A stretch of 54,189 nt of DNA, from assembly GCA_964463915.1 (NCBI GenBank), contig CAYXEH010000010.1:1-54189 (forward strand), given 5' to 3'. The DNA comes from PUPG01 sp964463915 (GTDB taxonomy: Bacteria > Bacteroidota > Bacteroidia > Bacteroidales > UBA7960). The position numbers and the translations under genes were made by a program. Of the stretch, positions 45,695 through 52,277 are shown piece by piece. Below the pieces are notes generated by a model. The model was not told where the DNA came from, ran no database searches, and saw only the letters and a list, made by a program, of their open reading frames with translations. The stretch's first letter is position 1. Each line of letters starts with the position of its first letter.

Positions 45695-47216
45695 TTATTT
45701 TTCTGTTTGTATTCGTTGAAGAACAGCGTTTGCGTGGGCATCCAGCTGTTCAGCCCGGGCCAGCTGCAACACAGTTGGTGCAAGCCCCATCAGCCCTTCC
45801 CTGCTGATCTCCTGTGTGGTAATGCTTTTCATAAATGCTGCGGTGGTAATCCCGCTCCATGCCCTGCTGGCTCCCCCTGTGGGAAGAGTGTGGTTGGTTC
45901 CGCTGGCATAATCTCCGGCAGATTCCGGGCTGTAATTGCCCAGGAAAACAGAGCCGGCATTGGTAACTTGTTCTGCTACTGCCGGGGCATCCCTTACGGA
46001 TAGAATGAGGTGTTCAGGTCCGTAATAGTTGCTGATATCCAGGGCCTGGGTGATATCTGTCACACAGATAGCCAGGGCATGCTTCAATGCCTGGCTGGCG
46101 GTTTCCCGGCGCGAAAGATTTGCTAGCTGGGTGTCTGTTTCTGTAATGGTTTGCCGGATCAGGTCCATACTGTCTGCCAGCAGTATGACCTGGCTGTCAG
46201 AACCATGCTCAGCCTGAGACAGCAGATCGGCAGCCACATAGGCCGGATTGGCTGTATCATCAGCGATTACCATAACTTCCGACGGGCCGGCGGGCATATC
46301 AATCGCCAGGCCCCGGCCGGCAAGCTGCATTTTGGCACTGGTGACCCAGGCATTGCCCGGACCAAATATTTTATCCACTTTTGGGATACTTTCTGTACCA
46401 AAAGCCATGGCGGCAATGGCCTGGGCTCCGCCCACGGTGAAAACGCGGATGTCAAAAAGGCTTAAAGTAAAGAGCAGTTCCGGGGAGGCCCCGGGAGGGG
46501 TACAGGCGACAATTTCCCTGCATCCGGCCAGTGTGGCCGGGATGACGGTCATAAGGACGGTGGAGAGGAGAGGAGCAGTTCCTCCGGGGATGTAGAGACC
46601 CACTTTTTCTATGGGAGCATAACGGATGCTGCATTTAACACCAGGCATGGTTTCCATTGTTGCCGGTTTTGGCAGTTGTGCCTCATGAAAACTGCGTATG
46701 TTCCTCATGGCCTGCCTTACAGCAGTTTTCAGATGCTGGTCCACATCCATGCCTGCCTGTATCAACTCCCGGTGGGAAATCTCAAATTCCGGGGGTGCCT
46801 GTCCGTCGATTTCCAGGCATATTTCACGCAGGGCCTCGTCTCCGCCTTCTTCCACCTGCCGGATGATCCGGCTGACTTTTTCCTCCCGCCCGGCTGCATC
46901 CGGGGAAGGGCGGCTGAGTAGTCTTTCATAGTCCTTGCGGGTGATGTTGGGAAGGACGGTGATGTGCGACCCCTTGGGGGTCTGAGGGCTCTGTGGTTGC
47001 TGGCCGGTGTTAGTGNNNNNNNNNNNNNNNNNNNNNNNNNNNNNNNNNNNNNNNNNNNNNNNNNNNNNNNNNNNNNNNNNNNNNNNNNNNNNNNNNNNNN
47101 NNNNNNNNNNNNNNNGACCCCTTGGGGGTCTGAGGGCTCTGTGGTTGCTGGCCGGTGTTAGTGGCGTTAGACCCCTTCGGGGTCGTAAGGTTTTTGGATT
47201 TGGATTGTTGGGTCAT
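45695..47216 (-). CDS. hisD: Histidinol dehydrogenase, N-terminus interrupted by a scaffold gap
   Basis: Last two oxidations to histidine. The body is complete: KVGLYIPGGTAPLLSTVLMTVIPA, GPGNAWVTSAK, DMPAGPSEVMVIAD, LLSQAEHGSDSQ, YYGPEHLIL and GNYSPESAGDYASGTNHTLPTGG, with the catalytic Glu and His and the zinc ligands. The first in-frame start inside the known body is a GTG at 46855, which would lose the conserved N-terminal helix, whereas the frame is open further up to the gap (KGSHITVLPNITRKDYERLL). Beyond the gap the same frame continues to the ATG at 47216 (MTQQSKSKNLTTPKGS). The 48 bases on each side of the gap are identical; if they are one sequence, the frame is continuous and encodes 457 residues with an extension of about 35 residues derived from palindromic repeats. 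Coordinates include the gap. Confidence 0.85.
46968..47015. repeat. 48-base sequence identical to the other side of the gap
   Basis: From GACCCCTTGGGGGTC to CCGGTGTTAGTG, the last 48 bases before the gap equal bases 47116-47163 exactly. It starts with the palindrome GACCCC-TTG-GGGGTC. Confidence 0.97.
47016..47115. other. Scaffold gap, 100 N, inside the 5' part of hisD
   Basis: Exactly 100 N. Flanked on both sides by the same 48 bases, ending and starting exactly at the N run, as expected for two contigs whose ends overlap and were not merged. Confidence 0.95.
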
Positions 47217-47453
47217 GGTTATGTGGTTTTCTGGTTTATCGGGTGCTGGGCCCCTCCGCTTGTTGGTTAATTGATTGTTGGTACCCATTGGCCATGGGCA
47301 GGAAAGCTGCCAATAGCTTGATAAACGGGCGAAGCGGTTGTTGGTTGTTTGTTTTTCTGACCCCCGGGGGGCTCATTTTCGTGACTATTTGTATTGGACG
47401 TTTGCTTTTACGACCCCGTTGGGGTCACATGTTACTCCGACCCCAACAGGGTC
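47116..47453. repeat. Family of GACCCC-N3-GGGGTC palindromes between hisD and hisG
   Basis: Palindromic units: 47116-47130 (loop TTG, also present before the gap at 46968-46982), 47170-47184 (loop TTC), 47359-47374 (degenerate), 47412-47426 (loop GTT) and 47439-47453 (GACCC, loop CAACA, GGGTC). Each can form a 5- to 6-bp GC hairpin. The last two are each followed by a (A/T)ATGTTA-like sequence. They resemble small REP-like elements. Confidence 0.8.
47288..47345 (+). repeat. Dispersed repeat, copy 2 (between hisD and hisG)
   Basis: Contains GCCATGG, GGAAAGCTGCCAAT and TAAACGG like copy 1 at 42305-42360. ATTGGC and GCCAAT flank it and could pair. Confidence 0.65.
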
Positions 47454-47479
47454 GTATGTTATTGGTGGTCGCATGCTAC

Positions 47480-48343
47480 TTATGTGACCATTTTTTCGAT
47501 GGGGACCACCAGGATGCCCTGGGCGCCGGCTTCTTTCAACTTGTCAATCACATCCCAGAAATCATCTTCGCTGATAACCGAGTGCAGTGAGTACCAGTCT
47601 TTTTCGGCCAGCGGCATAATGGTGGGGCTCTTGATGCCCGGGATCAGGGAGATGATGTTGTCCAGCTGGTTTTTCGGGGCATTCAACAGAATATACTTGT
47701 TATTGGCGGCTTTCTGTACCGACCTTATACGGAACAGCAATTGTTCCAACAATTTGTTGACCTCTGCCGGAAGGTTTTTCCCGCTTATCAGCACCGCTTC
47801 GCTTTCCAGCACCGTTTCCGTCTCTTTCAGTCCGTTGCTCAGCAGGGTGCCTCCGGAGCTGACAATCTCAAAAATGGCATCAGCCAGACCGAGGCCCGGG
47901 GTCACTTCCACTGATCCGCTGATGGGATGTATCTCAGCGTTTAAGTTGTTCTCCCTCAGAAAATTATCCAGCAGAACAGGGTATGAGGTGGCAATTCGTT
48001 TTCCATTTAAAAATTCTTTCCCCGGGTAGTTCATTGAACGGGGAATGGCTACTGAAAGTCGGCAGCGTGAAAAGCCAAGGGGCTCAATGATCTCCACGTC
48101 CTTGTTTTTTTCCAGCACCTCGTTGAGTCCGAGGATCCCGGCATCGGCCACACCGTCTTCCACATATTGGGGGATGTCGTCATCACGAAGAAATATCAAC
48201 TCCATGGGAAATCCGCTGGCTACGGCCTTCAGGTTGTTGTTTCCGTTCTGGATGCGGATGCCGCATTGTTTCAGCAGCTTGACCGAGTCTTCACTCAGGC
48301 GGCCACTTTTTTGAATGGCCATTGTCAATGTGTTGTTTTTCAT
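47480..48343 (-). CDS. hisG: ATP phosphoribosyltransferase, long form
   Basis: First and feedback-controlled step of histidine synthesis. 287 residues, the long form with a C-terminal ACT-like regulatory domain that binds histidine (about 215-287, ending in LKEAGAQGILVVPIEKMV). Catalytic part: MAIQKSGRLSEDSVKLLKQCG, ELIFLRDDDIPQYVEDGVADAGILG, SGSVEVTPGLGLADAIFEIVSSGGTL. Start ATG at 48343. First structural gene of the his operon, preceded by two His-rich leader peptides and an intrinsic terminator 21 bases upstream. 263 bases of repeats separate it from hisD. Confidence 0.97.
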   Translation of the reverse strand: MKNNTLTMAIQKSGRLSEDSVKLLKQCGIRIQNGNNNLKAVASGFPMELIFLRDDDIPQYVEDGVADAGILGLNEVLEKNKDVEIIEPLGFSRCRLSVAIPRSMNYPGKEFLNGKRIATSYPVLLDNFLRENNLNAEIHPISGSVEVTPGLGLADAIFEIVSSGGTLLSNGLKETETVLESEAVLISGKNLPAEVNKLLEQLLFRIRSVQKAANNKYILLNAPKNQLDNIISLIPGIKSPTIMPLAEKDWYSLHSVISEDDFWDVIDKLKEAGAQGILVVPIEKMVT

Positions 48344-48360
48344 TTTTGGATTTTTTTGTA

Positions 48361-48396
48361 AAATAAAAAAGGGACCTGCCTGAAGCGGCGGGTCCC
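48361..48396 (-). terminator. Attenuator terminator in front of hisG
   Basis: On the minus strand: GGGACC-C-GCC, a 6-base loop, GGC-A-GGTCCC (48396 down to 48371; nine pairs, one C-A mismatch), then TTTTTTATTT. It ends about 20 bases before the hisG start. Its 5' arm GACCCGCCGC (48394-48385) can instead pair with GCGGC (48457-48453) and GGGTC (48447-48443) inside the preceding leader peptide gene, giving 10 G-C-rich pairs with a 5-base bulge. Confidence 0.88.
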
Positions 48397-48423
48397 TTTT
48401 GCTGGTCTTTTTTTGATACGATG

Positions 48424-48504
48424 CTAATGGCTTATCATACCCGACCCGGTCCGCCGCCTTTGGCGCAGATGATGTACATGATGAGTATGATGGATCGTTG
48501 TCAT
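48424..48504 (-). CDS. hisL: His leader peptide 2 (proximal to hisG)
   Basis: A 26-codon ORF beginning MTTIHHTHHVHHLRQ, with six His codons among eight positions (48492 to 48469) and one more at the end before TAG. The start ATG at 48504 follows an A-rich stretch as usual in this phylum. Directly behind the His codons lies CGCC-AAA-GGCG (48465-48455), then the segment able to pair with the terminator arm. Ribosome stalling at the His codons would cover CGCC and leave the antiterminator segment free; a ribosome running to the stop would cover it and let the terminator form. This is the classical amino-acid attenuation layout. Too short for ORF callers. Confidence 0.8.
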   Translation of the reverse strand: MTTIHHTHHVHHLRQRRRTGSGMISH

Positions 48505-48563
48505 TTTGCTTTGATTATGTTGTTTGTGCTGTTTGGTTTTTTTGAAGAACCCTTTATCGGGGC

Positions 48564-48587
48564 TTATTGGTTCATGTTGTTTTTCAT
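48564..48587 (-). CDS. Tiny ORF between the two leader modules, starts like hisG
   Basis: ATGAAAAACAACATGAACCA then ATAA: seven codons, MKNNMNQ. The first 13 bases, ATGAAAAACAACA, equal the first 13 bases of hisG (48343 down). It lies 140 bases behind leader ATG 1; hisG lies 161 bases behind leader ATG 2. It may be a relic of a duplicated hisG start, or chance in an A-rich stretch; it need not be translated. Confidence 0.35.
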   Translation of the reverse strand: MKNNMNQ

Positions 48588-48593
48588 AAGGGC

Positions 48594-48642
48594 CCAATTA
48601 GCAGAAAGCCCCGGGTGTTTCCCGGGGCTTTCTGCTAATTGG
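48594..48642. terminator. Perfect 22-bp hairpin after the first His leader
   Basis: Arms at 48594-48615 and 48621-48642 are perfectly complementary with a 5-base loop; the inner part is AAAGCCCCGGG / CCCGGGGCTTT. On the minus strand the inner GC stem is followed by TTTCTGCTAATT, a weak T tract, so it is likely a terminator for the first leader. An alternative pairs ACACCCGGGG (48618-48609) with GGGTGT (48679-48674) and CCCC (48688-48685) in leader 1. The structure is symmetrical and could act on either strand. Confidence 0.7.
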
Positions 48643-48670
48643 AATTATGTAAAATCCATGACAGCACCGT

Positions 48671-48727
48671 TCAACACCCTTTGAGGGGAGTTGTATGATG
48701 GTGCAGATGATGGATCGTGTAAATCAT
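48671..48727 (-). CDS. His leader peptide 1 (distal)
   Basis: An 18-codon ORF, MIYTIHHLHHHTTPLKGC, stop TGA. Five His codons in six positions (48712 to 48695). It shares ACGATCCATCAT with leader 2, where the His run begins. The ATG at 48727 lies about 14 bases behind the expected transcription start of the promoter at 48748-48778. Its 3' part contains CCCC and GGGTGT, which can pair with the following hairpin. Too short for ORF callers. Confidence 0.75.
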   Translation of the reverse strand: MIYTIHHLHHHTTPLKGC

Positions 48728-48747
48728 TGTTTGTGTTTTTGCGTTGG

Positions 48748-48778
48748 CAAATGTAAGGGTAATTTATTATAAAACAAA
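48748..48778 (-). promoter_or_regulatory. Promoter of the his operon
   Basis: On the minus strand TTTG (48775-48778), exactly 19 bases, TACATTTG (48748-48755): a full match to the Bacteroidota housekeeping consensus. The first leader peptide begins about 20 bases downstream of the -7 box. Confidence 0.8.
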
Positions 48779-48849
48779 AAAATTTTATTATTGTTCGTGA
48801 GGCCGGCAAGTTCTTCGGGGCCAGGTTAGCGGGTGGGACACCTTCGTTC

Positions 48850-48946
48850 ATAACCATTCAGGGGCAGGCGCATATATAACCATTCAGGGTAAGCGCGTAT
48901 ATAACCATGCAGGGTAGTTGCATGCATAACCATTCAGGGGCAGGCG
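48850..48946 (+). repeat. Tandem repeat, 25-26 bp, four units, downstream of aroC
   Basis: ATAACCATTCAGGG units start at 48850, 48876, 48901 (with one base changed, CATGC) and 48926; the sequence after it varies (GCAGGCGCATAT, TAAGCGCGTAT, TAGTTGCATGC). It lies between the end of the aro operon and the his promoter. No coding potential seen. Confidence 0.85.
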
Positions 48947-48967
48947 GCCTGGCTTCCGGGCTGGCAA

Positions 48968-49951
48968 CTAAATGTATCCGGATTTTGACATAAGGCTGAA
49001 ATCAGCCAGGGCCATTGCCGTAATGGCCTCAATGACCACGGGTGCCCGCAGGGCAATACAGGCATCATGACGCCCTTTAACCTCCAGGATGTCCTCCTTG
49101 TTGGTCTTCAGATTCAGGGTTTTTTGCGGCTTACCGATGCTTGAGGCGGGCTTGATGGCCACACGGAACACCAGGTCATTGCTATTGGTTAATCCGCCGG
49201 TAATCCCTCCTGCGTTGTTGGTCAGGGTTTTGCCGGATTTGCTGGTAATGGGGTCGTTGTGCACGCTGCCTTTCATACCTGCGGCGGCAAAGCCCGAACC
49301 AAATTCAATTCCTTTGACCGCAGGTACAGCGAAGGCCAGGTGGCTGATGACCGATTCCACTGAGTCAAAGAAAGGTTCCCCCCAGCCAGGCGGTATATGC
49401 CGGGCCCGGCATTCAATCAGCCCGCCGATGCTGTCTCCCTCATCCAGGGCTTCACTGACCGCCTGTTCAATGTCGGGCCTGCCGCCTGCTTCGATGAGTT
49501 TTGCAGACAAGGTGACCCCCTTCAGTAGCTTCTTTGCCACTATGCCCGCTGCCACCAGCCCCAGGGTGAGTCTGCCTGAAAAATGGCCGCCGCCACGGGG
49601 GTCATTGAATCCCAGGAAACGCTTACGGGCAACCAGGTCAGCATGTCCGGGCCGGGGTTTGTCAGCAAGGTGACTGTAATCTTCTGAGCGAACATTTTTG
49701 TTAAAGAATAGAACTGTCAGCGGTGCACCCGTGGTATATCCGTTAAATAAGCCGGAAACGATCTCTGGATTGTCCTCTTCTTTGCGAGGGGTGGTGCCTT
49801 TGGCAACGGGTTTGCGGCGATCAAGGTCTTTCCGGAAATCATCTGCCGATAAGGCAATCCCGGCAGGGCATCCGTCGATTGTCACCCCAATGGAATGTCC
49901 ATGAGATTCTCCAAACAGATGTGTTCTGAATATGTGGCCGAAGCTGTTCAT
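48968..49951 (-). CDS. aroC: Chorismate synthase
   Basis: Converts EPSP to chorismate with reduced FMN, last step of the shikimate pathway. 327 residues, a little short for the family (about 350-360). Motifs: MNSFGHIFRTHLFGESHGHSIGVTIDG at the N-terminus, RPGHADL, GGGHFSGRLTLGLVAAG, NAGGITGGLTN and GRHDACIALRAPVVIEA. Last gene of the aro operon, 69 bases behind aroA. Confidence 0.97.
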   Translation of the reverse strand: MNSFGHIFRTHLFGESHGHSIGVTIDGCPAGIALSADDFRKDLDRRKPVAKGTTPRKEEDNPEIVSGLFNGYTTGAPLTVLFFNKNVRSEDYSHLADKPRPGHADLVARKRFLGFNDPRGGGHFSGRLTLGLVAAGIVAKKLLKGVTLSAKLIEAGGRPDIEQAVSEALDEGDSIGGLIECRARHIPPGWGEPFFDSVESVISHLAFAVPAVKGIEFGSGFAAAGMKGSVHNDPITSKSGKTLTNNAGGITGGLTNSNDLVFRVAIKPASSIGKPQKTLNLKTNKEDILEVKGRHDACIALRAPVVIEAITAMALADFSLMSKSGYI

Positions 49952-50020
49952 TGGTATATAAATTTTGTGTGGTCCATAAAGATCCGGGGTGGCATGGTCA
50001 CCAGGGGGCAGGTCTTTTGA

Positions 50021-51259
50021 TCACTTTGTGATGGTTTCCAGGTCATTAAAAAATCCGGGGTAAGATTTGTTCACCGCTTCTGCCCCTTCAATGATTACCG
50101 GGCCTGTGCCGGCCAGGGCAGTTACGGCCGCCGCCATCGCGATACGGTGGTCACCGTGTGAACTGACAGAGGCTGCTTTTGGTTTTCCACCTTCCACCAG
50201 CATGCTGTCTTTCTCAAGCCGGATAGTGATGCCCATTTGGGCAAAAATATCCTTCAGTGTCGCGGCCCGGTCACTCTCTTTTGCCCTGAGGCGGCTGACT
50301 CCCCTGATCCTGCTGATCCCCTGGCAATGTGCGGCCAGTGCGGCCAGGGGTGGAAAGAGATCCGGGCAATCAGTGGCGTCAAAAGCAAAGGCGTTCAGTT
50401 TATTTCTTTCCACGCAGAACCCCTCGCCGGTCCCTTTGACCCGGGCTCCCGAAGACTTTAACGCATCCAGGATTCTTTTATCACCCTGGAAAGAACCGGG
50501 AATTAAATTGTCTACAACAACCTTTCCGGCAATGGCCCCGGCAACCAGCAGGAAAGCGGCTCCGCTCCAGTCACCTTCTGTGGTGAAACCGCAGGCTTTG
50601 TAAAACTGGCCGGGAGGAATGGTGAAGTGCCGGTAATCTTCGTTGATTGTTTCAACGCCGAAGGCTTTCATCACATTTATGGTGAGATCGATATAGGGCT
50701 TGCTTTTCAGCTGGCTGACATGGAGGCTGAGTTCTTCTTTTGCATACGGGGCGGCAATGAGGATCCCGGTAAGGGCCTGGGAACTCAGGGAGCCGTCAAT
50801 GCTAACCCTGCCACCTTTAATGGGCCCACGAATATACAGGGGTAGTTTCCCGTCGGTGGTTATGCAATGTACGCCCACTGCCTGTAATGATGCTGCCACC
50901 ACTTCCATAGGACGCGCCAGCAGGCTTCCCTGCCCGGTCATCTGAACTTCTTCGGAAAAGAGGGATGCAATCCCTGAAAACATCCGGATGCTTAATCCGG
51001 ATTCCCGGCAATGCAGTGGGGCTTCAGGAGGATGGATCCCACCCGTGATGTGCACGTCTTCTCCCACTTCTTTCACGGAGGCACCCAATTTACGGGAAAC
51101 ATCCATGGCTGCCATCACATCATCAGCTGCCCCGGGCCTGACGATTATTGAGGTGCCCTTTGCCAGGGTGGCAATGGCAATGGCCCGCTGTGCTGCACTC
51201 TTCGAAGGGGGTGCCTGAATGTATCCTTCAACCACCGAAGGCAAGCTCTTTTTCTTCAT
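50021..51259 (-). CDS. aroA: EPSP synthase (3-phosphoshikimate 1-carboxyvinyltransferase)
   Basis: Adds the enolpyruvyl group to shikimate 3-phosphate. 412 residues, slightly short but complete. Motifs: IQAPPSKSAAQRAIA near the N-terminus (catalytic Lys), SGLSIRMFSGIASLF, SSQALTGILIAAPYA, GDWSGAAFLLVAGAI, RLRAKESDRAATLKDI and HGDHRIAMAAAV. The LAMTG segment usual in many EPSP synthases is not obvious. Its start overlaps the 3' end of aroE by 32 bases. Confidence 0.96.
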   Translation of the reverse strand: MKKKSLPSVVEGYIQAPPSKSAAQRAIAIATLAKGTSIIVRPGAADDVMAAMDVSRKLGASVKEVGEDVHITGGIHPPEAPLHCRESGLSIRMFSGIASLFSEEVQMTGQGSLLARPMEVVAASLQAVGVHCITTDGKLPLYIRGPIKGGRVSIDGSLSSQALTGILIAAPYAKEELSLHVSQLKSKPYIDLTINVMKAFGVETINEDYRHFTIPPGQFYKACGFTTEGDWSGAAFLLVAGAIAGKVVVDNLIPGSFQGDKRILDALKSSGARVKGTGEGFCVERNKLNAFAFDATDCPDLFPPLAALAAHCQGISRIRGVSRLRAKESDRAATLKDIFAQMGITIRLEKDSMLVEGGKPKAASVSSHGDHRIAMAAAVTALAGTGPVIIEGAEAVNKSYPGFFNDLETITK

Positions 51260-52154
51260 CGATCAGTTGGGTTATGATTGTTTCCTCCAGTCCGAACCCG
51301 GAAATCACCAGGTCGTGAGCGCTGTGGTGGAAATATTTAAGACTTGATTGGGTCAGCACAAAAACCTGCAGCTGCTCCTTGTCGGGTTTTTCGTGAAGCT
51401 TTTGTGCCAAAACGTCCGGTTCTGGTCGCTCCCCGATATAAAAGGCGGCGGCTTCCACTCCCTGGTGGATCAGCCATTGTTCCCCTCCGATCACCGGAAT
51501 GCCTTTCTTTTTGCTGTAGGCGGTTACCGCAGATGGCTTGTATATGGCATCCAGCAAAATCTCATAGTTAAGGGAGTCCATGAAAGGAGGGATCGCTTCG
51601 GGCAGCAGCGCGGACACCACGGCGTCGAAATGGCGGGATGGGCCGTTCGCTTCCCATGGAATGGTATTGCAATCAAATGAAGCTGCCAGTTTTTTGGCTT
51701 TTAAAAACGTCCGGTTGCTGATTGTAACCTCTGCGCCGGCATGTACCAGGCCATAAATGGCTGCCTTTGCCGCACCTCCTGCTCCAAGCACCAGTACCTT
51801 CAGTCCTTTCAGAGAAACCCCTGCTTCACGGAGGGCGCCGGTTACCCCCACATGGTCTGTGTTATTTCCTTCAATAACTCCGTTTTGTTGCCGGATGCAA
51901 TTGACCGCACCAATTTCCCTTGCCGCCGGATGTACTTTATCGACCAGCGGGAGGATCTCCTCCTTGTAAGGAGAGGTGACACTGGCACCCTTAATGTCCA
52001 GGCTTCTGACAATGTTTATAAGGTCTTGTGCTGATTGCGGGCGAATCCTGGTATAAAATGCATTTGGTTGTTTTTCCAGCAGCGGACCGAACAGCTGTGG
52101 ACTTTTGCTATGCAATACAGGGCTTCCGAAAACGGTGTAGAAGGTATTTTTCAT
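51228..52154 (-). CDS. aroE: Shikimate dehydrogenase with C-terminal extension
   Basis: Reduces 3-dehydroshikimate with NADPH. 308 residues. Substrate and catalytic residues: SKSPQLF, the lysine Lys64 in TSPYKEEILPL and Asp100 in NNTDHVG; NADP loop VLGAGGAAKAAIYGL (122-136). The C-terminal IGGEQWLIHQGVEAAAFYIGE ends the normal enzyme near residue 254. About 54 further residues (KEQLQVFVLTQSSLKYFHHSAHDLVISGFGLEETIITQLIDE) do not belong to the known fold, and their coding end overlaps aroA by 32 bases. I do not recognise the extension. A 20-codon ORF (complement 52151-52213) ends across the aroE start codon and might couple translation. Confidence 0.93.
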   Translation of the reverse strand: MKNTFYTVFGSPVLHSKSPQLFGPLLEKQPNAFYTRIRPQSAQDLINIVRSLDIKGASVTSPYKEEILPLVDKVHPAAREIGAVNCIRQQNGVIEGNNTDHVGVTGALREAGVSLKGLKVLVLGAGGAAKAAIYGLVHAGAEVTISNRTFLKAKKLAASFDCNTIPWEANGPSRHFDAVVSALLPEAIPPFMDSLNYEILLDAIYKPSAVTAYSKKKGIPVIGGEQWLIHQGVEAAAFYIGERPEPDVLAQKLHEKPDKEQLQVFVLTQSSLKYFHHSAHDLVISGFGLEETIITQLIDEEKELAFGG

Positions 52155-52231
52155 TGTGTTTGGATCCGGGTAGGGGATACCCGGAATATTTTCAGTGAAT
52201 ACTTATATTTCATGAGGCCAGGGTGCCTGCC

Positions 52232-52267
52232 GGACTTTAAAAGAACCCCTGATTATATGGTGGGTTC
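52232..52267 (-). terminator. Hairpin after aroB, weak terminator
   Basis: GAACCC / GGGTTC (52262-52267 and 52243-52248), loop of 13 bases, followed on the minus strand by CTTTTAAAGT. It lies between aroB and aroE, so it may only attenuate or mark an mRNA end within the operon. Confidence 0.4.
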
Positions 52268-52277
52268 CTGTATGCTT

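Noticed and set aside
48421..48684. Plus-strand ORF rich in Met over the his leader region
   Set aside because: The Met codons are the reverse complement of the His codons of the minus-strand leader; it is an antisense shadow.
48850..48946. CRISPR array
   Set aside because: Units are contiguous 25-26 bp tandem copies with no separate unique spacers, only four copies, and no cas genes are near.
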